Under the pieces are notes generated by a model. The model saw only the letters and a list, made by a program, of their open reading frames with translations. It searched no databases and was not told the DNA's origin. Below, in pieces: positions 57,084-64,000 of a stretch of DNA of 64,000 bases. Both the position numbers and the translations under genes were made by a program. Source of the stretch: Pyrinomonadaceae bacterium (GTDB lineage Bacteria; Acidobacteriota; Blastocatellia; Pyrinomonadales; Pyrinomonadaceae). The DNA lies in contig JAVEDE010000051.1 of the NCBI GenBank assembly GCA_030841105.1, forward strand, positions 1 to 64,000, given 5' to 3'. Within the stretch, counting starts at the first letter, position 1. Each line of letters opens with the position of its first letter.

Positions 57084-58331
57084 CTATTCGCTGATCCCTG
57101 CGAGCGCGAGGCCGAGCAGCGTGAGCTTCTTGATGCCTTTATAGAGCGGTTCGATCTCGCAGTTTTCGGTGAGGACGTGTGAGTCTGCGCAGGGGCCTGC
57201 GCCGGTTGAAATCGAGGAGATGCCCGCGAGCAGCGCCGCGCTCGAATTGTTCGATCCCGTGATGGTGATCGGCGGGTTCTCGAAACCGAGCGCGAGGTGG
57301 ACGGATTCGGCCGTGCGGACGAGCGGCGAGTTGCGGTGGTTGGGAATCTGCGCGGACGGGGAAGTGGAAATCACCTCGGTCTTCGTGGTCACGCCCGCGC
57401 GCTTCGCCTCGTCCTGAATGATCGCGTTGATCTTCTTTTCCAGATCGGCGATCACCTCGTTGTCGGTCGAGCGCAGGTCAACCGTGAACCACGCGTCGGC
57501 CGCCTTCGCGTTGACGACCTCCGAGCCGCCGAGCATCCCGACGTTCAAATTCGACGAAGGATTGCGCGGCACTTCCAAGTCGTAGATGCGCGTGATGGCG
57601 CGTGCGAGGGGGAGCGTGGCGGAATAGGGCGGCGTGCGCGAGCGCGTGTGGCCGCCGGGGCCGATGAAGTGGTGGCGATACCAGTTGATGCCGATGCCGC
57701 CGTAAGTGAAGCCCTCGTAGCCGCCGTCGAGCGCGATGTAGTGATCGATCCGCGCGCGGTTCTCTTTGATGTACTCCTCCGCGCCGCGCAAGGCCGTCTC
57801 CTCTTCCACCGTGAAGACGAACACGAGGTCGCCGCGTGTCTTGATGCGCGCCGCGTCGAGCGCGCGGATCATGGCGAGCAGGGCTTCGATGTTGCGCGTG
57901 TCGTCGCCGACGCCGGGGGCGTAGACACGGCCGTCGCGGATCGTCGCTTTAATCTTTAAGCCTTCCTGAAAAACCGTGTCGAGGTGCGCATCGAAGACGA
58001 CGCGCGCGCCGCCGCCCGTGCCCTTGCGCTCCGCGATCAAGTTGCCCGTCGCGTCGTAATGGACGTTCGCCAGCTTGTAACCGCGCAGTATCTTTTCGAT
58101 GTACTCGGCGCGCGTCCGCTCCTTGCCCGACGGCGCGTTGATCTCCGTGATCGCCACCCACTCGCGCAAGGTCTCGGCGCGCTCGCGGTCAACGTGGGCG
58201 AAGGCCGCTTTGACCGCGGGGCGGTTCAACATGGCTTTGGCTTGTTCCAACGTCACCTGCGCGCGGGCGTGGGTGGCGAGGCAGAGCACGAGAGCGGCGA
58301 GTCGGAACAAGTTGCGGGGCGTGCGGGTCAT
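57084..58331 (-). CDS. Secreted M20-family metallopeptidase
   Basis: This 415-residue protein has a signal peptide (FRLAALVLCLATHARA|QV) and a complete M20 site. It shows VVFDAHLDTVF, GVGDDTRNIEALL, the catalytic Glu pair in TVEEETALRGAEEY, GPGGHTRSRTPP and a late CADSHVL. It is closest to peptidase T/aminoacylase-like enzymes and should be periplasmic. ATG 58331 is preferred for GGAGGAG eight bases upstream. It follows the receiver-like gene by 41 bases and is probably cotranscribed with it. Confidence 0.88.
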   Translation of the reverse strand: MTRTPRNLFRLAALVLCLATHARAQVTLEQAKAMLNRPAVKAAFAHVDRERAETLREWVAITEINAPSGKERTRAEYIEKILRGYKLANVHYDATGNLIAERKGTGGGARVVFDAHLDTVFQEGLKIKATIRDGRVYAPGVGDDTRNIEALLAMIRALDAARIKTRGDLVFVFTVEEETALRGAEEYIKENRARIDHYIALDGGYEGFTYGGIGINWYRHHFIGPGGHTRSRTPPYSATLPLARAITRIYDLEVPRNPSSNLNVGMLGGSEVVNAKAADAWFTVDLRSTDNEVIADLEKKINAIIQDEAKRAGVTTKTEVISTSPSAQIPNHRNSPLVRTAESVHLALGFENPPITITGSNNSSAALLAGISSISTGAGPCADSHVLTENCEIEPLYKGIKKLTLLGLALAGISE

Positions 58332-58372
58332 CAAGATCACTCCTCCGGGTGTGTCGAGACGGGACGGGGTTA

Positions 58373-58834
58373 TCAACTCGGCCAGTAATGCTTGATCTTT
58401 TCCGGGAGATACTTGAAAGAGACGTGCTCGACGCGGCGTCGCCCGCCGCGTTCCATCTCCCGCACCATGCGATGTGCGGCCTCGGCGTTGCGCGTGTGGA
58501 CGATGATCGTGGCGGCCGGTTGGACGTGCGGGTTGGCGGCGAGCCACGCGGCGACGGCGTAGCCGGTGCGCTCGTCGTCGGGCGCGGACGATTTGTAGTG
58601 TTCGGGCAGCAGGTCGTGGTCGAGGAAGATGGCGTCGTAGAAATTCTGCGAGAGCAGTTCGATGGCGCGGCGCGGCTCGACGGCGATGTCGAGGTGGTCG
58701 CCGGGGAAGCGTGCATCGAACCAGTCGTGCCGCGATTCGTCGTCGTCGAGGAGGAAGACGCGGATCGCGCCGCGCTGCCGCGAGATGTCGCCCCCCAGAC
58801 CGAGCTTGCCGAGTAGTCCCTGCCAGATGCCCAT
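58373..58834 (-). CDS. Cyclic-phosphate-processing-type receiver (cREC-like) protein
   Basis: This 153-residue protein resembles a receiver domain: RVFLLDDDESRHDWF with acidic cluster, IFLDHDLLP (D72, H73, D74), IIVHTRNAEAAHRM (H113). The LDHD and HTRN patterns match the receiver-like family thought to process cyclic phosphates in RNA repair, rather than a phosphotransfer receiver. The link to RNA repair is knowledge about that family, not evidence here. ATG 58834 is chosen; an in-frame TTG lies five codons upstream. Confidence 0.65.
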   Translation of the reverse strand: MGIWQGLLGKLGLGGDISRQRGAIRVFLLDDDESRHDWFDARFPGDHLDIAVEPRRAIELLSQNFYDAIFLDHDLLPEHYKSSAPDDERTGYAVAAWLAANPHVQPAATIIVHTRNAEAAHRMVREMERGGRRRVEHVSFKYLPEKIKHYWPS

Positions 58835-59048
58835 AGCTGCAAGGAGCAAATTCGCACCCGCCCCGCGCGGGCGCGTGTTGCATTATCTCCATGATGAAAT
58901 TAGTATGTCGGTCGGAAATATAGCATAGACGCGTTAGCCGCGACGACAGTAGCCCAGTCCCCCACAGCCGACCGAACTTTTAATTTATTGATGCCGTTCC
59001 CGTGGCCGCGCCGAGCCGCTGCGGGACACCAAGTTGCTTTTATAAACG

Positions 59049-59210
59049 ATGGCGAAGTGCCCGTACTGTAAAAGACCACTGGCCGGTCTCGGCCTCAAGT
59101 GTCGCGCGTGCCGACGCTACGTGCTCGGCTGGCCGCACGTCCTGGTGATCTCTATCTTCATTCTCATCTCGCTCGCAGTCATCCTCGAATTAGTGCTCAG
59201 CCTGATTTGA
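59049..59210 (+). CDS. 53-residue zinc-ribbon membrane protein
   Basis: The protein begins MAKCPYCKRPL, continues GLKCRACRRYVLGWP and ends in one membrane helix (VLVISIFILISLAVILELVL). The two CxxC pairs form a zinc ribbon at the membrane surface. Reading frame, composition and the clean stop at 59208-59210 make it a convincing small gene. There is no strong SD. Function is unknown. Confidence 0.75.
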   Translation: MAKCPYCKRPLAGLGLKCRACRRYVLGWPHVLVISIFILISLAVILELVLSLI

Positions 59211-59296
59211 GCGTGCGCGGATCACAGAAAAATCGGAAAGTTAAATGATAAAGCCGGGGCGAAATTGTGATGTTTCGCCGCGCCGGTAAGATCGTC

Positions 59297-59324
59297 TTGC
59301 AATCTCTGTTTCGGATGCTATAAT
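59297..59324 (+). promoter_or_regulatory. Promoter of the DnaC-like gene
   Basis: TTGCAA (59297-59302) and TATAAT (59319-59324), spacer 16. The leader to ATG 59447 would be ~115 nt. Confidence 0.6.
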
Positions 59325-59446
59325 CCGCCCCGTTCCCACAGGGATGAACGTGTTCGAGGAGTTCAAAAATTAAGGCCGCACACCCCGAAGACATACCCCG
59401 CGCGGCTTTGTTCCACAGTCCAATTAAGCATTCAACGCCGAGCAGG

Positions 59447-60274
59447 ATGTCGTCCGACAACGCCAAAAAGTTACCGCTGCGCGCCGTGCCTGAGAAGGAC
59501 GCGGCGACGCCCGCGTTGCCCTTCGACGGCACGCCCGGCGGCGACGATGATGCGGCGCAGTCCGACGCCTCCCCCTCGACGTGCGTCTACTGCTACGGGG
59601 CGGGGATGGAAGTGGTGGCGGGCAAGGGCGCGCGTCGCTGCCGCTGCCGCGAGCAGGGCGGCCGCACCAAGATGCTCGAAGGCGCGCGCATCCCGCGCCG
59701 TTACGACGGCTGCTCGCTCCACAACTATTTCCCCGCGCCCAACAACGGCACGCAACTCAAAGCCTTCAACTACGCCTTTCGCCTCGTGCGCGAATTCCCG
59801 GCCGTGGATCGAGGGCTGCTGTTCATGGGCACGGTCGGCGTCGGCAAGACGCACCTGTCGGTCGCCATCCTGCGCGGCCTGATGGAGCGCGGCGTGCCGT
59901 GCCTCTTCTACGAATTCGGCTCGCTCCTGAAAGAGATTCAAGACTCCTACAACAAAATCTCGCACACGTCCGAACTGCGCCTGCTCGCCCCGGTCTATCA
60001 GGCGGAGGTGCTCGTCTTGGATGAACTCGGCGCGTCGAAACCGACCGACTGGGTGCGCGACACCATGATGCAGATCATCGGCACGCGCTACAACGACAAG
60101 AAACTCACCATCTTCACCACCAACTACCTCGACGCACGCCGCGCCTCGACCGACGAGACGCTCGAAGACCGCGTCGGCGTACGCTTGCGTTCGCGCCTCT
60201 TCGAGATGTGCAAGACCGTCCACATCGAAGGCGAAGACTACCGCCGCCGCTACGACGAACAGCAGAAGTCTTAG
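59447..60274 (+). CDS. DnaC/IstB-like AAA+ helicase loader
   Basis: This 275-residue protein has an N-terminal disordered part and a zinc-knuckle-like C46/C49 and C65/C67 segment. Walker A is [10 protein letters not shown] (K134) and Walker [13 protein letters not shown] (D192, E193). Sensor-type TTNYLDARR and arginine-rich [14 protein letters not shown] follow. It is the chromosomal DnaC-type replication-restart or primosomal loader seen in many non-enterobacteria, not part of a transposon (no IstA is near). ATG 59447 is chosen; a TTG at 59408 is less likely. Confidence 0.88.
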   Translation: MSSDNAKKLPLRAVPEKDAATPALPFDGTPGGDDDAAQSDASPSTCVYCYGAGMEVVAGKGARRCRCREQGGRTKMLEGARIPRRYDGCSLHNYFPAPNNGTQLKAFNYAFRLVREFPAVDRGLLFMGTVGVGKTHLSVAILRGLMERGVPCLFYEFGSLLKEIQDSYNKISHTSELRLLAPVYQAEVLVLDELGASKPTDWVRDTMMQIIGTRYNDKKLTIFTTNYLDARRASTDETLEDRVGVRLRSRLFEMCKTVHIEGEDYRRRYDEQQKS

Positions 60275-60765
60275 CACCCCCGCCTCCCGTCGCGCCGTCC
60301 ACCCGCCCTACTCCCGCGCTCAGCGGCATCGTTAACCTGCTCATCCACATCTCTAACACGCTCATCCACGTCATAACACTGCTCAGCGGCGTCTCTGCAC
60401 CGCTCATCCGCACCTGTGACACGCTCAGCGACACCTTTCACACGCTCAGCGGCATGTTTACACTGCTCAGCGGCGTTTTTTACCTGCTCAGCGGCATGTT
60501 TCGCGTGCTCAGCGAGATGTTTCGCGTGCTCAGCGGGATGTTTGCACCGCTCAGCGGGATGTGTACACCGCGCAGCGGCTTCTGTAACGTGTGCAGCGGC
60601 GTCTCTAACGCGGGCAGTGGCTTCTTTTACACGCTCAGCGGCGTCTGTGGCGTGCGCGGCGGTGTCTGTGGGGTGTGCGATGGCATCTGTAACGCGCACG
60701 GCGGCGTTTGCCGCGTGCGCGGTCGCATCTGCGAGGGGCGCGGCGGGGCTGGCGGGCGGAGACAA
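60271..60765 (-). CDS. Possible heptad-repeat helical protein encoded by the 21-bp array
   Basis: The minus strand is open for 164 codons and encodes Ala-rich heptads such as [28 protein letters not shown], typical of an amphipathic coiled coil or LEA-like protein. Against a gene: the start would be TTG without SD, no ATG exists in frame, and substitutions between repeats are not biased to third positions. The plus strand is also open (LSGMFRV heptads). It may be noncoding. It overlaps the end of the DnaC-like gene by four bases. Confidence 0.3.
   Translation of the reverse strand: MSPPASPAAPLADATAHAANAAVRVTDAIAHPTDTAAHATDAAERVKEATARVRDAAAHVTEAAARCTHPAERCKHPAEHAKHLAEHAKHAAEQVKNAAEQCKHAAERVKGVAERVTGADERCRDAAEQCYDVDERVRDVDEQVNDAAERGSRAGGRRDGRRGC
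60318..60737. repeat. 420-bp array of twenty 21-bp tandem repeats
   Basis: Units begin GCTCAGCGGC (variants GCTCATCCAC, GCGCAGCGGC, GTGCAGCGGC). They follow with variable T-rich halves such as ATGTTTCGCGT and CTTCTGTAACGT. Twenty consecutive copies keep exactly 21 bases without an insertion or deletion, although they differ at many positions; copies after 60737 decay. 21 is three heptamers and seven codons, so all frames stay open. It lies between the convergent DnaC-like and TPR genes. Confidence 0.9.
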
Positions 60766-60806
60766 GCCCCGCCACTGCTACAGTTTGCCGTTGCTATGGG
60801 GGGCTT

Positions 60807-61973
60807 TTAAGGTTTTTTCGCGCGGTAGCGTTTCATCTCGGCGAGATACTTTTCGAGCGAGGGCTTGAGCGCGGCGTCGAGGGCGATGGCCTGTTTGATG
60901 TCCTGCTCGGCCTGTTCGACTTTGCCCTGTTGGAGACGGATCACGCCGCGGTTGGCGTAGGCTTGCGCGAGCGAGGGGTTGATGGCAATCGCCATGTTGA
61001 AGTCGGCGAGCGCGCCCTTCTGGTCGCCGCCCTCTTCGCGCAGCGTGCCGCGGTTGACGTAGGCCACGGCGTCGCGCGGGTTGGCCGCAATCGCCGCGTC
61101 GAAATCGGCGAGCGCGCCGGGCGTGTCTTTCTTCGTCTTGCGGGCGATGCCGCGGTTGGTGTAGGCGTCGGCGTGCTGCGGGTTGAGTTCGAGGGCTTTG
61201 GTGAAGTCGGCGACGGCGCGGTCGAAGTCGCCGCGCGCCAGCAGGGCGTTGCCGCGCGCGACGTAGAAGTCAGCCTCGTCGGGCTTGAGTTCGATGGCCG
61301 TGTTCAAGTCTGCGACCGCCCCTTCGAGGTTTCGCATCAACTGCCGGACGATACCGCGGTTGTAATAGCCTTCGGCGAGTTTGGGGGCAATCGTGATGGC
61401 CTGCGTGTAGTCGGCGAGGGCTTTGTCTAACTCATTCTTCTCCTGCCGTGCGGCGGCGCGGTTGAAATAGCCGAGCGCGCCTTCGGGGTCGTGCTTGATC
61501 GCGTTGTCGTAGTCGGCAATCGCGCCGTCGGTGTCGCCTTTGGCCTTGCGCGCGTTGCCGCGGTTGTTGTAGCCCATGCTGAAGTCGGGCTTGAGTGCGA
61601 GCGTCGCGTTGAAGTCGGCGATGGCTTCGTCCCACTGTCCCAACTCCGCGCGGACGATGCCGCGGTTGTAGAAGGTGCGGAGGTCGGTCGGATTGGCCGC
61701 CACCGCCTGATCGAGACCGGCGAGCGCGGCTTTCAGATCGCCCTTCGACATGAGCAGGTTGGCGCGGTTGATGTGGATGGTGACGAAGGTGAGCGAGTCG
61801 GGCTTGCGCGTGAGCGCCTGATCGTAGTCGGCCAGCGCGCCGTCGAGGTCTTGCTGCGCCTGTTTGTCGAGGGCGCGGTTGTAAAAATCTTCGGCCGTCC
61901 GCGGCTGCTTCTGCGCGTGCGAGACGGACGCGCAGAAGACGAGGCAGAGCGAGAGACAGAGAAGGCGGCGCAT
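60807..61973 (-). CDS. Secreted TPR protein
   Basis: This 388-residue protein has a signal peptide (MRRLLCLSLCLVFCASVSHA|QK) and about ten consecutive TPRs. The repeats have the pattern ADYDQALTRKPD, FYNRGIVRAELGQWDEAIADF and AYANRGVIRLQQGKVEQAEQDI. The regular ADFxxAIxxxPxDAxAYxNRG motif makes it a scaffold for protein contacts in the periplasm. ATG 61973 is chosen for the signal peptide and a GGAG upstream. Its stop lies beyond the 21-bp array. Confidence 0.92.
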   Translation of the reverse strand: MRRLLCLSLCLVFCASVSHAQKQPRTAEDFYNRALDKQAQQDLDGALADYDQALTRKPDSLTFVTIHINRANLLMSKGDLKAALAGLDQAVAANPTDLRTFYNRGIVRAELGQWDEAIADFNATLALKPDFSMGYNNRGNARKAKGDTDGAIADYDNAIKHDPEGALGYFNRAAARQEKNELDKALADYTQAITIAPKLAEGYYNRGIVRQLMRNLEGAVADLNTAIELKPDEADFYVARGNALLARGDFDRAVADFTKALELNPQHADAYTNRGIARKTKKDTPGALADFDAAIAANPRDAVAYVNRGTLREEGGDQKGALADFNMAIAINPSLAQAYANRGVIRLQQGKVEQAEQDIKQAIALDAALKPSLEKYLAEMKRYRAKKP

Positions 61974-62025
61974 GTGTTCAACTCCGTTCCGGGGGACGAG
62001 GTTCGTGCTCCCAAGAGCCATTATG

Positions 62026-62031
62026 TATAAT
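62026..62031 (+). promoter_or_regulatory. -10 candidate for carB
   Basis: TATAAT at 62026-62031 lies 60 bases before the carB ATG. A matching -35 at 17 bases is weak. Confidence 0.35.
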
Positions 62032-62090
62032 GACCCGATTCATTTGATCGAAACAATTCAATTTTAAGCTAACGCGCGGCGGAATCGTAA

Positions 62091-64000
62091 ATGCCCAAAC
62101 GCACCGACATACACAAAATCCTCGTCATCGGCTCAGGCCCCATCGTCATCGGGCAGGCCGCGGAGTTCGACTATTCGGGCACGCAGGCGTGCCGGGTCTT
62201 GCGGCAGGAAGGCTACGAGGTGGTGCTCGTCAACTCGAACCCCGCGACGATCATGACCGACCCCGACACGGCCGACCACACCTACATCGAGCCGCTCACG
62301 CTCGCCTCCGTCACCGAGATCATACGCAAGGAGCGGCCGGACGCGCTGTTGCCGACCGTCGGTGGGCAGACTGCTCTGAACCTCGCCGTCGCGCTCGCAG
62401 ACGCGGGCGTGCTCGACGAGTTCGGCGTCGAGATGATCGGGGCGAAGCGCGAGGCCGTGAAGATCGCCGAGGATCGTCAACTGTTCAAACAGGCGATGGA
62501 CGAGGCGGGCTTGCCGATGCCGCGCGGCGGCTTCGCGCGCTCTTGGGCGGAGGCCGAACAACTCGTGGAGACGACCGGCTATCCTGCGATCATCCGGCCG
62601 AGTTTCACGCTCGGCGGGTGGGGCGGCGGCATCGCGTTCAACCCGGAGGAGTTCGAGGAGATCGTCAGGCACGGGCTGGCCGCCTCCCCGATCCACGAAC
62701 TCCTGATCGAAGAATCAATCCTCGGCTGGAAGGAGTATGAACTCGAAGTCATGCGCGATCTGCATGACAACGTGGTGATCATCTGCTCGATTGAAAACTT
62801 CGATCCGATGGGCGTCCACACGGGCGACTCGATCACGGTCGCACCCGCGCAGACCTTGACGGACGTGGAGTATCAACGCCTGCGCGACATGTCCATCACG
62901 GTGATCCGCAAAGTCGGCGTCGAGACGGGCGGGTCGAACATCCAGTTCGCCGTCAACCCTGAGAACGGCGACGTGCGGATCATCGAGATGAACCCGCGCG
63001 TCTCGCGCTCGTCGGCGCTCGCGTCGAAGGCCACAGGATTTCCCATCGCGAAGATCGCGGCCAAGCTCGCCGTCGGCTACACGCTCGACGAGATTCCGAA
63101 CGACATCACGAAGAAGACGCCCGCCAGTTTCGAGCCGACGATTGATTACGTGGTGGCGAAGATTCCGAAGTGGAACTTCGAGAAGTTTCGCGAGGCCGAA
63201 GACGTGCTCGGCACGCAGATGAAATCTGTCGGTGAAGTGATGGCGATTGGCCGCACGTTCAAGGAAGCGTTGTTTAAAGGTCTGCGCTCGCTCGAAGCGA
63301 CGAAGCCGTTGCGGCTCGCAGACGTGCCCGCGGACGAGTTGCAGCGCAAGCTCGCGCGCCCCAACTCGCAACGCTTCTCCTATATCACCTACGCGTTGCA
63401 GCACGGCGTCTCCATCGAAGAGATTCACCGCCTCTCGAAGATTGACCCGTGGTTTCTGGAACAACTGCAAGACGTGATGTTGATCCAGGAGCGCATCGAG
63501 GGACGCGCGCTCGAAGAGATTTCGACGGAAGCCTTGCGCGAGGCGAAGGAAGTCGGCCTCTCGGACAGACGCATTGCGTATCTCACCAAGCGCACGGAGG
63601 ACGAGGTGCGCGCGCATCGGAAGAGTCTCGGCATCGTTCCCGTCTACAAGCGCGTGGACACGTGCGGCGCGGAGTTTGAATCCTTCACGCCCTACCTCTA
63701 TTCGACCTACGAGGAAGAGGACGAGAGCGCGCCGACCGACCGCCGCAAGATCATGATCCTCGGTTCAGGCCCGAACCGCATCGGGCAGGGCATCGAGTTC
63801 GATTACTGTTGCTGCCACGCCGCGTTCGCGCTCTCGGAGGCGGGCTTCGAGACGATCATGGTCAACTGCAACCCCGAAACCGTCTCGACCGACTACGACA
63901 CCTCCGACCGTCTCTACTTCGAGCCGCTCACGTTCGAGGACGTGATGAACATCATTGACGTGGAGAAACCGGAAGGCGTCATCGTGCAGTTCGGCGGGCA
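62091..64000 (+). CDS. carB: Carbamoyl-phosphate synthase large subunit (3' part outside window)
   Basis: 636 residues are visible out of about 1070. CarB makes carbamoyl phosphate for pyrimidine and arginine synthesis. Seen are [94 protein letters not shown], and the start of the second half, [22 protein letters not shown]. One glycine-rich loop reads [13 protein letters not shown], where Ser or Thr is usual in place of Trp. carA is not adjacent upstream. The coding region runs off the window end. Confidence 0.97.
   Translation, partial: MPKRTDIHKILVIGSGPIVIGQAAEFDYSGTQACRVLRQEGYEVVLVNSNPATIMTDPDTADHTYIEPLTLASVTEIIRKERPDALLPTVGGQTALNLAVALADAGVLDEFGVEMIGAKREAVKIAEDRQLFKQAMDEAGLPMPRGGFARSWAEAEQLVETTGYPAIIRPSFTLGGWGGGIAFNPEEFEEIVRHGLAASPIHELLIEESILGWKEYELEVMRDLHDNVVIICSIENFDPMGVHTGDSITVAPAQTLTDVEYQRLRDMSITVIRKVGVETGGSNIQFAVNPENGDVRIIEMNPRVSRSSALASKATGFPIAKIAAKLAVGYTLDEIPNDITKKTPASFEPTIDYVVAKIPKWNFEKFREAEDVLGTQMKSVGEVMAIGRTFKEALFKGLRSLEATKPLRLADVPADELQRKLARPNSQRFSYITYALQHGVSIEEIHRLSKIDPWFLEQLQDVMLIQERIEGRALEEISTEALREAKEVGLSDRRIAYLTKRTEDEVRAHRKSLGIVPVYKRVDTCGAEFESFTPYLYSTYEEEDESAPTDRRKIMILGSGPNRIGQGIEFDYCCCHAAFALSEAGFETIMVNCNPETVSTDYDTSDRLYFEPLTFEDVMNIIDVEKPEGVIVQFGG

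Noticed and set aside
59447..60274. IstB transposition helper
   Set aside because: No IstA transposase or terminal inverted repeats of an IS21 element are present; the N-terminal zinc-knuckle-like segment fits a chromosomal DnaC-like loader.
60208..60810. Plus-strand open frame through the 21-bp array as a protein gene
   Set aside because: It starts inside the DnaC-like gene in another frame, has no RBS, and openness is explained by the 21-bp period. Listed only as a repeat, with the minus frame as a low-confidence alternative.

Overview
The window is a 64 kb, GC-rich chromosomal segment. It has dense coding on both strands, one tRNA, and no rRNA, CRISPR array, insertion sequence or prophage that I can see. 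Several traits together suggest Acidobacteriota, most likely a Blastocatellia-type lineage: a class II (B12) ribonucleotide reductase, a VWFA-related secreted protein, a large SBBP/Calx-beta/DUF4214 secreted protein, many TPR proteins and several sigma-54 activators. This assignment is an inference from gene content, not a measured phylogeny.

Layout. 1-7.8 kb: the 5' part of a TPR-GAF-sigma-54 activator, two tandem APC-superfamily permeases (the second behind a clear ydaO-type c-di-AMP riboswitch with a terminator hairpin) and a zinc-ribbon protein. 8-17.8 kb: purD, a PspA/IM30 gene with a membrane-anchored coiled-coil neighbour, hslO (Hsp33), nrdJ behind a consensus promoter, and small or BON-domain and glycine-zipper envelope proteins. 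18-28 kb: a histone-deacetylase-fold amidohydrolase, a HAMP-SpoIIE phosphatase, an HD-GYP protein coupled to an unknown gene, a PATAN-DnaJ-TPR fusion, a GAF histidine kinase with a degraded ATP site, a nuclease-like protein and a GNAT. 28-36 kb: an M20 hydrolase, ligA, a DUF6941 protein, tRNA-Leu(CAG), yggS-yggT-yggU, a YebC/PmpR gene and ruvC. 36-43.8 kb: an SH3-like secreted protein, the giant SBBP protein, an orphan LysW-like carrier, a VWFA protein, a carboxypeptidase-regulatory-like protein and an excisionase-type HTH. 43.9-48.4 kb: an NtrB/NtrC two-component operon with a DsbD-N-like lipoprotein. 48.5-56.4 kb: a transpeptidase behind a structured leader, paired secreted repeat proteins, rnc, lepB and a YihY/BrkB gene. 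56.5-64 kb: a possibly leaderless M15-like protein, a secreted M20 peptidase with a cyclic-phosphate-type receiver protein, a 53-residue zinc-ribbon membrane protein, a DnaC-like loader, a 420-bp array of 21-bp repeats, a TPR protein and the 5' part of carB.

The most unusual feature is a family of intergenic palindromes, 15 full loci plus one half copy. Their arms are tandem heptamers (GTGACAA, CAGTAGG, AGGGATG, AGAGGTT, TTTCAAG, CCCTTAC and others). The two arms of a locus always use the same heptamer dialect, and almost every unit carries a stop codon on one strand. They fill whole intergenic gaps, sometimes exactly stop codon to stop codon, and in three genes encode the last residues and the stop. 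Functional themes are envelope stress and protein quality (PspA, Hsp33, DsbD-like, LepB, PBP), signalling, and DNA repair (LigA, RuvC, RNR).
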